DNA of 64,000 nt from Pilasporangium apinafurcum. Lineage: Eukaryota; Oomycota; Peronosporomycetes; Pythiales; Pythiaceae. Below the pieces are notes generated by a model. The model was not told the DNA's origin. It was given only the letters and a program-made list of their open reading frames with translations, and made no database searches. The translations under genes were made by a program, and so were the position numbers. This document shows, piece after piece, positions 1 through 9,708 of the stretch. Each line of letters opens with the position of its first letter. Positions within the stretch are counted from its first letter, which is position 1. The stretch lies in NCBI GenBank assembly GCA_001600495.1, contig BCKE01000019.1, positions 242,028 through 306,027 of the forward strand. The letters run 5' to 3'.

Positions 1-2870
1 GTTGGACACACCACATCGATTTGGTCGTTCAATGCTGTCAACTGGGCAGCCACATCGGTCAATGATGTCGCCCATTGTTTGTATCCGTCAACATGAAGGA
101 AAGACCACGAATTGGATGAATCCCATAAAACTATTGCAGCTACTAGTGATATTCGATCCGAGCTATCGGGTGCGACCAACGGCATCAGCTCAAAACCAGT
201 TGTCGAATCATCGATATCATCCACTAGCGACGTTGACATCGTGTCACAGGAGTACGTCTCGGCGTGTAGTGTGTAGGACTCTGTCTTTTTAGTGTAGGTA
301 CTGGTAATTGAATCGTAGTCGCACATAGTTTTATCAATACTGAAGACTTTCTCGAACGTAAAGAATGGAGACTCGTCCGATCTTTGTGTGAGAACCGAAG
401 AGAGTTCTGATTCTTGATACGACGAGGAACACGTTGGTTCGTTCGACGTCTGCACGCTTGTTGTCACTGTGGAACTCAGCTCTCGACGCTCCAAACACGT
501 ACTCGAACACCACCAATAAAGAACATTCAACTCATTCAACGCATTGGTGATCCACGTGTCAAGCCATTCTGCAATCGTCTGGATCTGAGAGATAGTTAGC
601 TCAGTGAGCTGAAGACTGTCGGCTGCACGAGTGAAATTGGACGTTCGAAGCGCCTGCAACCACAAGCTAATGCCCGACTGAGTATTGGGTGGATATGTGG
701 CGAGAAGAAATGACTCATTTCTTGATGGATTCCATAAAATTTCGCGTAACTCTTGCGATATGATAAAATGTGGAACATTGTTTGGGTTCATTTCAAAACC
801 AGTCTGATCTCCAGTGATTCTTGGCTCTAAATCATACCGCAGACAACTTGAAAGCGGCAATCTCAACACGGAATAGCATGTGCCTTCACTCCAATGTCTC
901 AATGCCCGTCGTTTAATGATGTTATCCGTCATTAACGCGGACATCCAAGAGAGAATCTCCACAATGTGGTCAGAAGTGAGCCCAACTATTCCGCCTTTTA
1001 ACTCCGCAATGGCAGCAGCAGAGGTATCAGAGTTGTTTGCTTGCAACCATTTCGAAAATCCGATAGGATTCACGAACGAGAATTCGTCTGTTGTGCTCCA
1101 AATTTGCGTAGCGATCGATGCAGTGACACCACTGGTGCTTGCACCTGTCGCTTGCAGATTAAAACCTGTTTGTATACCTGTTTGCTCTATGTCCAGATCA
1201 ACGTCGGGCTCATGAAGATCACTATTGGTCGTTCTCTTTGTAAATCTGTTCCGCCAAAACCGTTCTCGATCTTGGTGTAGAACGCTGCTCTGGGTCCATG
1301 TGATTAAATATGTTCGCAAAAACAACACCTGAGCACGAGTGATATAGTCACGTGTGAGGGCAACATCATTATTAATGCCATTGATGGCATATGTGATCGC
1401 CGTCTCATTGAGTGCGATGATCTGCTTCCAGAGTGCGAACCCCACAGGCGTTTCTGTGGGTATATCGAGCGGATACGAAGCTTGCAAATCTGTATTGTAA
1501 TCCACAATTGAAAACCGTAGATTAGACGACTTCGAGCCCAGCACTAGTTCCGCCACTTCACTGCTCAGTTGGAGCGTTGAAGAACGCGGTAAGAGTTCAA
1601 ACCCTGTACGAGCGCTGCCAGTTGGGGAGTCATCAATCCAGGCGTCAAAGTTAGTCGCCGTGCTGTCTTGTTTTCGCCATTTCTCGACGACGTTGTGTTG
1701 CGCGACATTCGCTTGGACGCGGTTAACGGCGATGTCCCTGGCGATGATTTCTTGTTTGATGGTGCGTAGCAGAGATGGCACTGCTTCCAGACACGCACGA
1801 TCAAACACTTCCTGCATCACATACGGAAATGCTATGTCCTGCAGTTTGGTATTGAGCGAGCGTAACGTCATGGGTACATGCAGCACCCGCTGTCGTTCAA
1901 GTTGTTTGCGTAGCAGCAACGGCACATTTTCGACTCTCAGACGCTGCAGTGCGGTCGATAATACCCGTGGAAATGCATAGGTAGTAGCGCGATCGTAATT
2001 CTCTTGCAGTATCGTGGCCAAGAACCGATCCGATATGTCATGATGCACATCCTTAAGCACTTTCGGGATCATCTCGGTCCGTGCAAGCGCGTGCATTCTA
2101 ATCAAATTTGATGGAAGACTGGCCGCGTCCACTTTTGCTCGCTGATGTTTGATCACAGGAGCGATCATGTCGCGCTGAACCGTTTGAACGAGCTGTGGGA
2201 GGAATGTCGTCCAGGCGCGACGCTTGGTTGAGGCGAGAAATTCTTGCCTCAGATGCTTGATATACGTTTGAAAATGCTGCTGCGCGAATTCAGCGAGCAG
2301 GAAGCGTTCGGAGTAACCGTGATGTGTCAATTTCGCGAGTTTTTGTACGTACGTGCTATTAACTGTCACAACAACGTCGGCTTCGCTGCCATTCGATCGT
2401 TCAGGAACAAAGGCATACTTGGATTGCACTTGGTAGCCCACATACCCATACGGTACGGAGAAATTGGCGGCATTTGTAGCGCGGATGGTCGATTGGAATG
2501 GTGTCGAAGAGAACTGGATATTAACCTTACAAGACTGCTTCTCATATGTGTATGGTCCAATTTCTTGGATCGTTGGTGACGTAGTAGCACCTTGGAGAAG
2601 CGCGTCACTGTTGGTGAGGTTCCACAGGTAGAAACTGGTGTACGTAGGGGCATCCATCGTAAATGCAAAGCTTTCGCTGGCTTTAAATGCCTCATATCGC
2701 CGCTGATCATCTTCATTTTTGGCATTGGTTGTGAGGATAGGTGGCGTCACGACCGACGCGAAGAGCGCTGCTGTACGCCGTTCTTCGTTGCCGTCGAGCG
2801 AGCGTAAACCAAATAGGAGAAGCAGCACGCCACTGCTGATCAGCAACAAGCCAAACGCCACACCCCACAT
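1..2870 (-). CDS. CD36/LIMP-2 (scavenger receptor class B)-like membrane protein, partial
   Basis: The minus strand is open without a stop from the ATG at 2870 to the window edge (at least 956 codons), so the C-terminus is missing. The start MWGVAFGLLLISSG opens a hydrophobic signal-anchor segment of about 25 residues. It is followed by a CD36-type N-terminal ectodomain: YEAFKAS, then FYLWNLTNSDALLQG and IQEIGPYTYEKQ, matching the family signature around the conserved GPY motif. CD36/LIMP-2 proteins are two-pass surface or lysosomal receptors for lipids and ligands, usually about 480-500 residues; this one is already about twice that. The extra part carries four degenerate modules, each with a TGFEL/TGFNL/TGFEM-type start and a following LW...SF...GF..W core. 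Family membership is seen in the sequence; the ligand and location are unknown. Open frame continues upstream of 2870 without an ATG, so an upstream 5' exon is possible. Confidence 0.85.
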   Translation of the reverse strand, partial: MWGVAFGLLLISSGVLLLLFGLRSLDGNEERRTAALFASVVTPPILTTNAKNEDDQRRYEAFKASESFAFTMDAPTYTSFYLWNLTNSDALLQGATTSPTIQEIGPYTYEKQSCKVNIQFSSTPFQSTIRATNAANFSVPYGYVGYQVQSKYAFVPERSNGSEADVVVTVNSTYVQKLAKLTHHGYSERFLLAEFAQQHFQTYIKHLRQEFLASTKRRAWTTFLPQLVQTVQRDMIAPVIKHQRAKVDAASLPSNLIRMHALARTEMIPKVLKDVHHDISDRFLATILQENYDRATTYAFPRVLSTALQRLRVENVPLLLRKQLERQRVLHVPMTLRSLNTKLQDIAFPYVMQEVFDRACLEAVPSLLRTIKQEIIARDIAVNRVQANVAQHNVVEKWRKQDSTATNFDAWIDDSPTGSARTGFELLPRSSTLQLSSEVAELVLGSKSSNLRFSIVDYNTDLQASYPLDIPTETPVGFALWKQIIALNETAITYAINGINNDVALTRDYITRAQVLFLRTYLITWTQSSVLHQDRERFWRNRFTKRTTNSDLHEPDVDLDIEQTGIQTGFNLQATGASTSGVTASIATQIWSTTDEFSFVNPIGFSKWLQANNSDTSAAAIAELKGGIVGLTSDHIVEILSWMSALMTDNIIKRRALRHWSEGTCYSVLRLPLSSCLRYDLEPRITGDQTGFEMNPNNVPHFIISQELREILWNPSRNESFLLATYPPNTQSGISLWLQALRTSNFTRAADSLQLTELTISQIQTIAEWLDTWITNALNELNVLYWWCSSTCLERRELSSTVTTSVQTSNEPTCSSSYQESELSSVLTQRSDESPFFTFEKVFSIDKTMCDYDSITSTYTKKTESYTLHAETYSCDTMSTSLVDDIDDSTTGFELMPLVAPDSSDRISLVAAIVLWDSSNSWSFLHVDGYKQWATSLTDVAAQLTALNDQIDVVCP

Positions 2871-3080
2871 CCCATGTACCGATACAGACGCCCACAACGA
2901 GATGATAATGTCTTTCCCTGTGCTAATCAAGTTCTCTTCAACTCATCATACGCTTTAGTCACATATGAATGTGGGCACAATCTTCAAGGGATGCGTACTT
3001 AGTAAATGCTATATAGTGTGGATGATAATACTATTTAATGTATTTTTCATACGATCATCATTCTCGTTAGGTGTGAAACC

Positions 3081-3934
3081 ATGAGCAAAGCAACGGATGC
3101 TGGACATTCCATCATGTCGATGGGCTCTTCTTCACCGTTACCTACTGCTTCGGCAGCCATTACGACGACAAGAAGCAATATTTCATCATCAGATCATACA
3201 TCAACGACGTCCAATTCGACGGCATATGTGGCAATGCTACCGTTCGCGTACACAAACAACGACGTTGCGCAACTGTTTGCGTCGTTTGGTAGGCTCGCGC
3301 GCGTGACGGTACTGCGCGACAAGCAGACTCGTCAGAGTCGTGGTGTGGCGTTCGTGCAATTTGCCAAACCCGAAGATTGCCAACGCGCCATCGCAAAGAT
3401 GCACAACACACAGTTGGAAGGATTTACGTTGGCGTGCTCGTTGTCGAGAGACAATGGCCGCGCCAAAGAATTCATGAAGAAACGCAAATACGCATCGACT
3501 AACAAGCGATGTTTTGAGTGCGGTGAGCATGGCCATTACTCGTACGATTGTCCACGGAATGTACTGGGTGCGCGAGAGAAACCGATGAATACCAAGAAGA
3601 AATTGAAGAAGAAAAAGCGTTTTGACCCGTACGAGCGTACACACTACTTCAACGATCAAGGTGTGCCAGATCTGCTGTACGTACTACTTGTTATGCCTTA
3701 CAGCTGTGGATGACAAAGCTGAGGAAATGTTTGATTATATACTTGTATATTTATGTGTGTGTGGTGGATTCAAGTGCTCCTCCTGCAGACTCTGAACCGG
3801 ATGTATCGATTTCTCTCCTGGCATATCCATCATCGGCAACATCAGCTACTGAACCAGCTATTGGTGCTTCAAGACGACGGATACGCAAGACTGGATCGTA
3901 TTTCAGCGATGAAGACGCTAGTGACGATGAATAA
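3081..3934 (+). CDS. ZCRB1: U11/U12 snRNP 31 kDa protein (ZCRB1-like)
   Basis: Exons 3081..3676 and 3775..3934; intron GTACGT...AAG of 98 nt. The 251-residue product has a Ser/Thr-rich N-terminus, then an RRM (TAYVAMLPFAYTNNDV as RNP2 and RGVAFVQF as RNP1), a CCHC zinc knuckle (CFECGEHGHYSYDC), a Lys-rich stretch and a C-terminal GSYFSDEDASDDE. This order and the final YFSDE tail match the ZCRB1/U11-U12-31K family, a component of the minor (U12-type) spliceosome di-snRNP in the nucleus. The second exon was placed by joining the frame to that conserved tail. The gene is divergent from the CD36-like gene with about 210 bp between start codons. Identification is strong; the exact intron acceptor is inferred. 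Confidence 0.88.
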
Positions 3935-4042
3935 GAGGGTGGCAATATTCCGCGCTACACCACTGCGCAGGAGGAGGTAAAGATCGTTCCAATACTCATG
4001 CATACATGTGTGAGTGATCCTGCTATCTATATACATGATATC

Positions 4043-4750
4043 TTAATTCCGCTGACGCTTTTTGCTTCGCATAGTCGGATTCCTTCCACCACCACTGCCG
4101 CCGCGCATCAGCCCTGTGTATTTCATCATCCTGTCCGTCATTTCCTCTGCAGAAATCTCTTCTCGCAATTCTCTCTCCTCTGATGCTGCAAAGCGAAGCT
4201 GTCGCGAAACATCCCTATATTCATCCTGTTTCAAAGCAATTGCATTTGTTAGACGACCAACGGCAAAGTAACCAGAATACAACCTAACGAAAATGGTCAC
4301 GTACTTCCACAGCTTTGTTGAAGCCTCCGAACGACCGACGGCCGAAAATCAATGGCAGTGATGGATCCGGTACATCAGGTATACAGACAACGCAACCGCT
4401 ATCATCATCCGGTTCTTCCTCGCCAACCCATCGATCAGCTTTCTTCTGTTCAAGAGCAACTGTGTGCTTCTGGATATCGGTTGTCTTCTTGCGTTGCATA
4501 AACTACAAGATAAGCATATATGCACGCATTTTCTATTAAGATCCAGCAAACCAACAGCTATTTCATCCAGTACAATTGCATGACTTACCTTCATGGCCAA
4601 TGTTTTCTGTGATAATACGGACTTTGTACTCGGTCGTTTTTCATTACTGCTAACACCCGAAGTAGGCGCTTTCATGCTAGTAGAGGCAGTACCAGTACTG
4701 ATAGCCGCACTCTGCTTCTGGGGAGGTTTACCGCTGCCAGGCTTCCACAT
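4043..4750 (-). CDS. MPHOSPH6: M-phase phosphoprotein 6 homologue (exosome cofactor MPP6)
   Basis: Three exons: 4750..4589, 4502..4305 and 4225..4043, all joined in phase 0, giving 180 residues (the human protein has 160). Conserved family blocks are visible: LSQKTLAMK joined across the first intron to FMQRKK, then FGRRSFGGFNKAVE, then an acidic EEISAEEMTDRMMKY and a basic C-terminus MRSKKRQRN. MPP6 is a small nuclear RNA-binding protein that docks the MTR4 helicase on the RNA exosome during 5.8S rRNA processing. The spliced blocks match the family in order and spacing, so the identification is fairly sure. The N-terminal 40 residues are poorly conserved and the start is the first ATG of that exon. 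It converges on the ZCRB1 gene with about 110 bp between stops. Confidence 0.82.
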
Positions 4751-5044
4751 CTGCTGCTCTGTCTTCCCACCTCAAGTGATACTTGTGTAGCTCTTGGCTC
4801 CTGGTTTCGATTGGAGTAGCAACAGTCCCGAATTTCACAAGCCTATATGACTACCAGGTAATTTTAGGGATTTTTGTAGTATCCTGCAGAATCAGTTTAA
4901 GCAACATCCATTTTCAGTTGTCAAAACCAGGTACACGCAGAGAAAATGGAATTTTCTGTGCAACTTTGCTATTGATCCTTATAAAAGTCCAGACACTTTT
5001 CTCTGCCCGCCCACGAGTTCGTCATATAAAATTTCTAGGGAAAT
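4751..5044. other. intergenic stretch upstream of MPP6
   Basis: No gene seen. Near 5010 it holds a short match, CACGAGTTCGTCAT, to the left part of the element copy at 30411, so the right half probably belongs to a decayed mobile element. Confidence 0.4.
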
Positions 5045-5192
5045 TGCAAAAGGTGATACAACGTCTTAAACATCTATCTTAGTATTTCTTACCGTCATAG
5101 TGCTGGAAATTACGGAATCCATAAAGAATTACAGCACTATGACGGTAAGAAATACTAAGATAGATGTTTAAGACGTTGTATCACCTTTTGCA
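5045..5192. repeat. perfect 61-bp inverted repeat with 26-nt loop
   Basis: Arms 5045..5105 and 5132..5192 are exact reverse complements; the loop is GAAATTACGGAATCCATAAA followed by six more bases. A transcript would fold into a 61-bp uninterrupted hairpin. It lies inside a patch of mobile-element remains, just upstream of a Fanzor relic. No terminal duplication was recognised, so it may be a fold-back element or an inverted duplication. Confidence 0.92.
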
Positions 5193-5416
5193 CGAATATT
5201 CGATTTGTGTCACTTTTTGCAATTTTCTCAAGTTTCTATATGGTATTTTGTTGACTATCATCCTCATTTCCACTGACATAAGCGATGCATCTGGACATCA
5301 TATGCAATGCAACACTCTAGATTCGACACTACGCTTAGATACCACAGTAAGACAAAATAACAATAAGAGAATCACTTTGTTTGTAAATTCACATACTTGG
5401 AGATCTCATTACAATT

Positions 5417-5620
5417 AAGATGATGTTGCGATACAAGATGGAACGAGCAGGTGGACGGCTGATCGAATGTAAAGAAAAATTCGCGCCCAAGACATGCTCG
5501 AAGTGTGGGATGATTGACAAAGACATGAAAGTGCAGAAAGTATTTGTATGTCCAAAATGTCTATCCTGGATCGTGATGTGAACGTTGCTCGCAACATCTA
5601 TCAAATGGTAGCTCATATAA
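5417..5620 (+). pseudogene. Fanzor/TnpB-type nuclease, C-terminal relic
   Basis: Translation gives LRYKMERAGGRLIEC, then a zinc ribbon with CSKC and, 19 residues on, CPKC. A one-base shift near 5568 leads into DRDVNVARNIYQMV. The pair of CxxC motifs followed by DRDxNxARN is the hallmark C-terminus of TnpB and eukaryotic Fanzor proteins (last RuvC aspartate motif). In the uncorrected frame a TGA follows at 5579. Only about 65 residues remain; no upstream RuvC motifs were found in 5200-5416. Fanzors are RNA-guided DNA endonucleases carried by transposons; this copy is broken and cannot be active. Confidence 0.75.
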
Positions 5621-6130
5621 TCTTTTTCCCCCCAATATTTACCATATTTAGCATATGTTGGATATTAGTGAGGCATTCACATTCTGGTATCTGTATTAGT
5701 CAACACGATTCTCTAGTACATTCACACTCGTCAATCAAGACGACAATAAAGAAGAGCTCGTTTTATAGCCGCGTATTCTTTTTTTTCCTCATCAAGCTAG
5801 CTCATAATGGCCGCGTTAATTGTGATGATGGGCCAAACAGTGTGTAAGCGTGATGTCAATAATCCTTGCTCAAAATCAGTCAGTCAGTCTGTGGGTATCC
5901 CTCGCTTCTCGTCATCTTCCTCAACCGTCCTATCCAGTTTCTTATTGGCTAAAACAAATGATTTTTTGTATTTTATTGGCTAAAATTATTTTCGTAATTA
6001 ACCCCACCACAAATGGGGATAAAGAACCATTTTCGGGACGGACGTCAATAAAGGAGAGAGAAGGAAGCGACAAGAAGAGGAAGAAGTAGTAGTAGCTTCT
6101 TATCAATTAGTTAGTTCACACACACAGACG
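5621..6130. other. element 3' end and promoter region of the PP2A gene
   Basis: 5604-5675 matches the segment at 30595-30665 (shared TTTAGCATATGTTGGATATT), which marks the right end of the Fanzor-linked element. The remainder is the upstream region of the gene starting at 6131 and holds two ATTGGCTAAAA boxes. Confidence 0.6.
5944..5985 (+). promoter_or_regulatory. paired ATTGGCTAAAA (CCAAT-type) boxes
   Basis: Exact 11-mers at 5944..5954 and 5975..5985, about 146-187 bp before the ATG at 6131. The same 11-mer or its C variant recurs upstream of APH-1 and of the pseudouridine synthase. ATTGG is the reverse complement of the CCAAT box bound by NF-Y; the AAAA extension is what is shared here. 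Confidence 0.5.
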
Positions 6131-8925
6131 ATGGACGTGCCGGCCGCGACACTGGATGTGGACGTGGACTTGGCGAACGACACTGCGATGATGTCACCAA
6201 CGCACACCTATGAGTCCCTGCGGCTCTCAGAGATCGAAAGCGCGCAGTTGTGTCCGAGTGCGCGTATGAAATTGGAGGAATTGTTCCGTCAGTGGCTTAC
6301 GATGGATGGGACGAAGGAGATGATTCAGACACTTGTGGAGGATTTACGTGCAGGCAAAGATCTGCAATTGGATGCGCTGTGGGCTGCGACATCGACACCA
6401 CCGACGTCGGCCGATGGACACTATCATCATGGGGTTGCTTCTTCGTCGTCACCTTCACGTAGCCCCACGCGACCACCAAATTACCACCATTTTAGTTTAG
6501 GCAGCAGTGGCAGTCCGCATTTGCGCAGGAAACCGCACGTGAGTCTCTTTGGTGACGAGCTGCATGCCGCCATTGATGTGCCGGACGCGAACAACAACCG
6601 TAACAACAACAAAAGCCAAACGAGTGAGAATGGCCCATCAACAGAGGATGTGGTCATGAACGATGAAGAGAGTAGCAATAACAAACAGCAGAAGCCGCAA
6701 GAAAGAGACACGGTAGTGAACGACGAGAACAATGCCACTATGCATAACGAGCAGGACCAACTGATGCAGGACGAGAGCAACAGCGCTGCAGAAGGATCGA
6801 AACTACCCGAGGTCCCTCGGTTTTACGTTCCTGGCGAAGGGCGTCGTGGTCGATTGCGTGGGTTGTCGATCGACGGGATGGCGAAAAAAGTGGTGCGTTT
6901 ATGCATGTACAGTTATGAATTGATTAAAGATATGACCGGTGATGAGAACGAACGAATTGATCATCCATTTGATATACTTATATATAGAGCGATATTGAGA
7001 CACGATTTCGTGATTTTCCTGACGGCATGAAAGTAGAAGACTTTGTGGCGATCACGAAAGATCTTTGTGGTTTTCCATCGTTCTTTAACGCGCCATTCTT
7101 CCGCCGCATTCTATCCACGTTGCCGAAAGACTCGATGACACCACCAAGTGCATCTCCCACATCACCTGCTGGATCGACAGAACCCACGGCGGCAGACGAT
7201 ATGCTGACGCAGCGGATCACGAAGGGTGCCTTTCTCACGTACTGGAAGCACGAGCTGGCGCCGTATGATAGCGTGGAGCGCTTCTTTAGAGTAGTAAGTG
7301 TAGTTGCTTTTCATGCTTTGTATTTGCGGATGACATGATGGTCTAATGATCAAACCAAACAAATCGTGTTGATGGCAGGTGAAGCAGCCCACGAACGATT
7401 ATATAGAACGCGACGATTTTGCGCCCTTTTTGCATGGTAGGTTGCGGCATGGTTGTGGCTGAAGATGATGCAGCGACTAGAGATTGATTTATTTCGATGA
7501 CAGAATTGCTCAAGTATCATCCCGGCTTGGAGTTTTTGAGCGGTACACCGGAATTTCAAGAGAAATATGGTTTGTTGTGATGTTGCTGTGTTTGGCGATG
7601 GATGAATGAATAGGATGCTGAAGTTTTTGTGTCTTGTTATTGTTTTTGTTAGCATTGACGGTGGTCGTGCGGATCTTTTATTGTGTAGATAGAGATAGCA
7701 GTGGCAAAATTACGTTGCGCAAGCTGCGTCGAAGTAATTTAATCGACGCGTTTAACTGCGTGGATGAGGAAGAAGACATCAACAAGGTACAGTTTTTGGC
7801 TGCCTGTGATGGTTTTGTATATATTGTTAATGGCGAAGGGCTATGCTGACAACATCGACTTGCTTGGAACGTCGATAGGTCAACTCATATTTCTCCTACG
7901 AGCATTTCTACGTGCTATATTGCAAGTTTTGGGAGCTGGACACCGACCACGATTTCCTGCTGAGTCAAGACGATCTGGTACGCTACGGTGGACACTCCTT
8001 GACACGCATCATCGTGGATCGCATATTTGAGGAGGGACGACGTCCGTTTGCGCGCGTGCAAACACTTACGCCCGAAGAGAAGAAGAAAATGAGTTATGAA
8101 GATTTTATTTGTAAGTCTGCGTATGTATCCAACGTTCAGATTGTGGAGAAATGGGCGATTACCTGATAGTGGTATACTATGTGCGTGTGTGCTTTTCCAG
8201 ACTTTATGCTCTCGGAAGAAGACAAAAGCAACCCCGTAAGCATTCAGTATTGGTTTGAGTTAATTGATACAAACGAAGACGGTGTCATTCGCGCCGACGA
8301 GATGCGTGCGTTCTATCGCCATCAAATCCATCGCATGGAGTGTCTTGGTCATGAGGTGGTGCCGTTTGAAGACATTCTCTGTCAAATGTAAGTCGTTAGC
8401 ACTTACTATCAAGATGCAGCAATTAAATTAACTTCCTCGTCTATTGTGGTCAACAGGTCGGATCTGTTGCATCCATCGAAAGAGGGCGAGTTTTACCACA
8501 AGGATTTCATTCGCGAAGATAAGATTCGGGTCTCGGGCGTGTTTTTTAACGTCCTCTTCAACCTGAGCAAGTTTATCGAGTTTGAACAGCGCGATCCGTT
8601 CCTGTTACGCCAACAACTCGCTGAACCGGAACTGACGTACGTTCCTCTTTGTCTATGGCTATGGCTGAGTAACCATGGTATTCTGAATGTCTCTTTGTTA
8701 TTGCATTTGACTCTGTTTAGTGATTGGGATCGATATGCTCGCGCTGAGTACGCACGATTGGCCATGGAAGAGGAAGGACGTGACGAAGACACAGCGATGG
8801 ATATTGATACGATGGATGGCTGGTATGTCTCGGACGAACCGGAAGACGACATTGAGATCATGGGCAACAACAGCACTGCCAGTTCCAGTGCTGGTGGCAG
8901 TCGAACCGTTGAGGCACCATTTTGA
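6131..8925 (+). CDS. protein phosphatase 2A regulatory subunit B'' (PR72/PPP2R3 type)
   Basis: Nine exons: 6131..6892, 6988..7293, 7379..7436, 7504..7569, 7653..7786, 7879..8110, 8201..8387, 8457..8636 and 8721..8925. They join in frame to 709 residues. Introns are 67-95 nt with GTGCGT, GTAAGT, GTAGGT and similar donors. The first 225 residues are low-complexity (Ser/Pro and Asn/Gln rich). After that the PR72 core is clear: [104 protein letters not shown] and [10 protein letters not shown]. Asp-rich loops ([21 protein letters not shown]) are the Ca2+-binding EF-hand sites. B'' subunits target the PP2A A/C core to substrates under Ca2+ control. Identification is firm; each junction was fixed by matching the family across it. 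Confidence 0.93.
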
Positions 8926-9156
8926 CCTTTAAAATGAACAAAAATGCTAGTCCATGCATACAGAAAGCAGATAGCAGTAACAGCAGTCGATGGCAACATA
9001 AGACGAAAAATGGTTAGAGAGAGTACGAATGTGCGTGTGTGTGTGTGGGAAGAGCTAGCAAGACCAACAATGTTAGCCACACCAGTTAGGCACCAATGAT
9101 TCCATTCCACCACCACCACCGATCGATACAAATATAGATTTTCAGCACGTTATGAC

Positions 9157-9420
9157 TTATTTAGAAGGCGCCGGTGGCGCTCCACGTGCTTGTTTGAGCT
9201 GCTGAAGCTTGTCATTGCAGAGCTTGAGTTGCTTGACCTGCTGTTGACATTTGGTCCAGTCGCGGTCGTACTCGCCCAAGCAATCCTCGAGTAGGTAGTA
9301 CTCCTTTGAGCAGCCCATCTTCTCAATCATGTCGTCAATGTCGATATCGTCACCAAAGTCGCTCTTGCTGCCGGCATGCAGACCGGCGATGACAGCAGGC
9401 GTGCGCTCGTTGCCACTCAT
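9157..9420 (-). CDS. COA4: COA4-like twin CX9C mitochondrial protein
   Basis: An 87-residue protein in one exon. It carries a twin CX9C helical hairpin: C37-x9-C47 (GCSKEYYLLEDC) and C58-x9-C68 (KCQQQVKQLKLC), preceded by an acidic DIDIDDMIEKM. The spacing and the D/W before the second helix (YDRDWTKC) resemble COA4/CHCHD8, an intermembrane-space factor for cytochrome c oxidase assembly imported through Mia40. Small CX9C proteins resemble each other, so another member (CMC type) is possible. It converges on the PP2A gene (232 bp apart). Confidence 0.78.
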   Translation of the reverse strand: MSGNERTPAVIAGLHAGSKSDFGDDIDIDDMIEKMGCSKEYYLLEDCLGEYDRDWTKCQQQVKQLKLCNDKLQQLKQARGAPPAPSK

Positions 9421-9708
9421 CGTAGCTTAATGATGCTGATGTTGATGTTTGTGATCGTTGCGTATCTCTTGGGCTTTCATATCAAGGCAGCTTTTGTACC
9501 AGTTATCCTTAAATAGTATAAGAAGCACCCACAACAGTTCCAATGCTAAATCTGTCTCTTGTTTACGAGCCAATATTAGTATTTAGTATACATTCTTTAA
9601 TAGTGTCATCTCAGAGCGATGCTAAAAGCTTCTATTGTGATCATTATGCTGATTCTAATTGTGCGTATTCTTATTATTACTTTATCTCTTCTTTACTTTT
9701 TCAGCGAA

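Noticed and set aside
2366-2725. A 119-codon minus-strand ORF
   Set aside because: It is a shifted frame inside the CD36-like gene, whose own frame carries the family motifs.
3677-3703. A 27-nt mini-intron in the ZCRB1 gene
   Set aside because: It is too short and leads to a stop; one 98-nt intron gives the conserved C-terminal tail.
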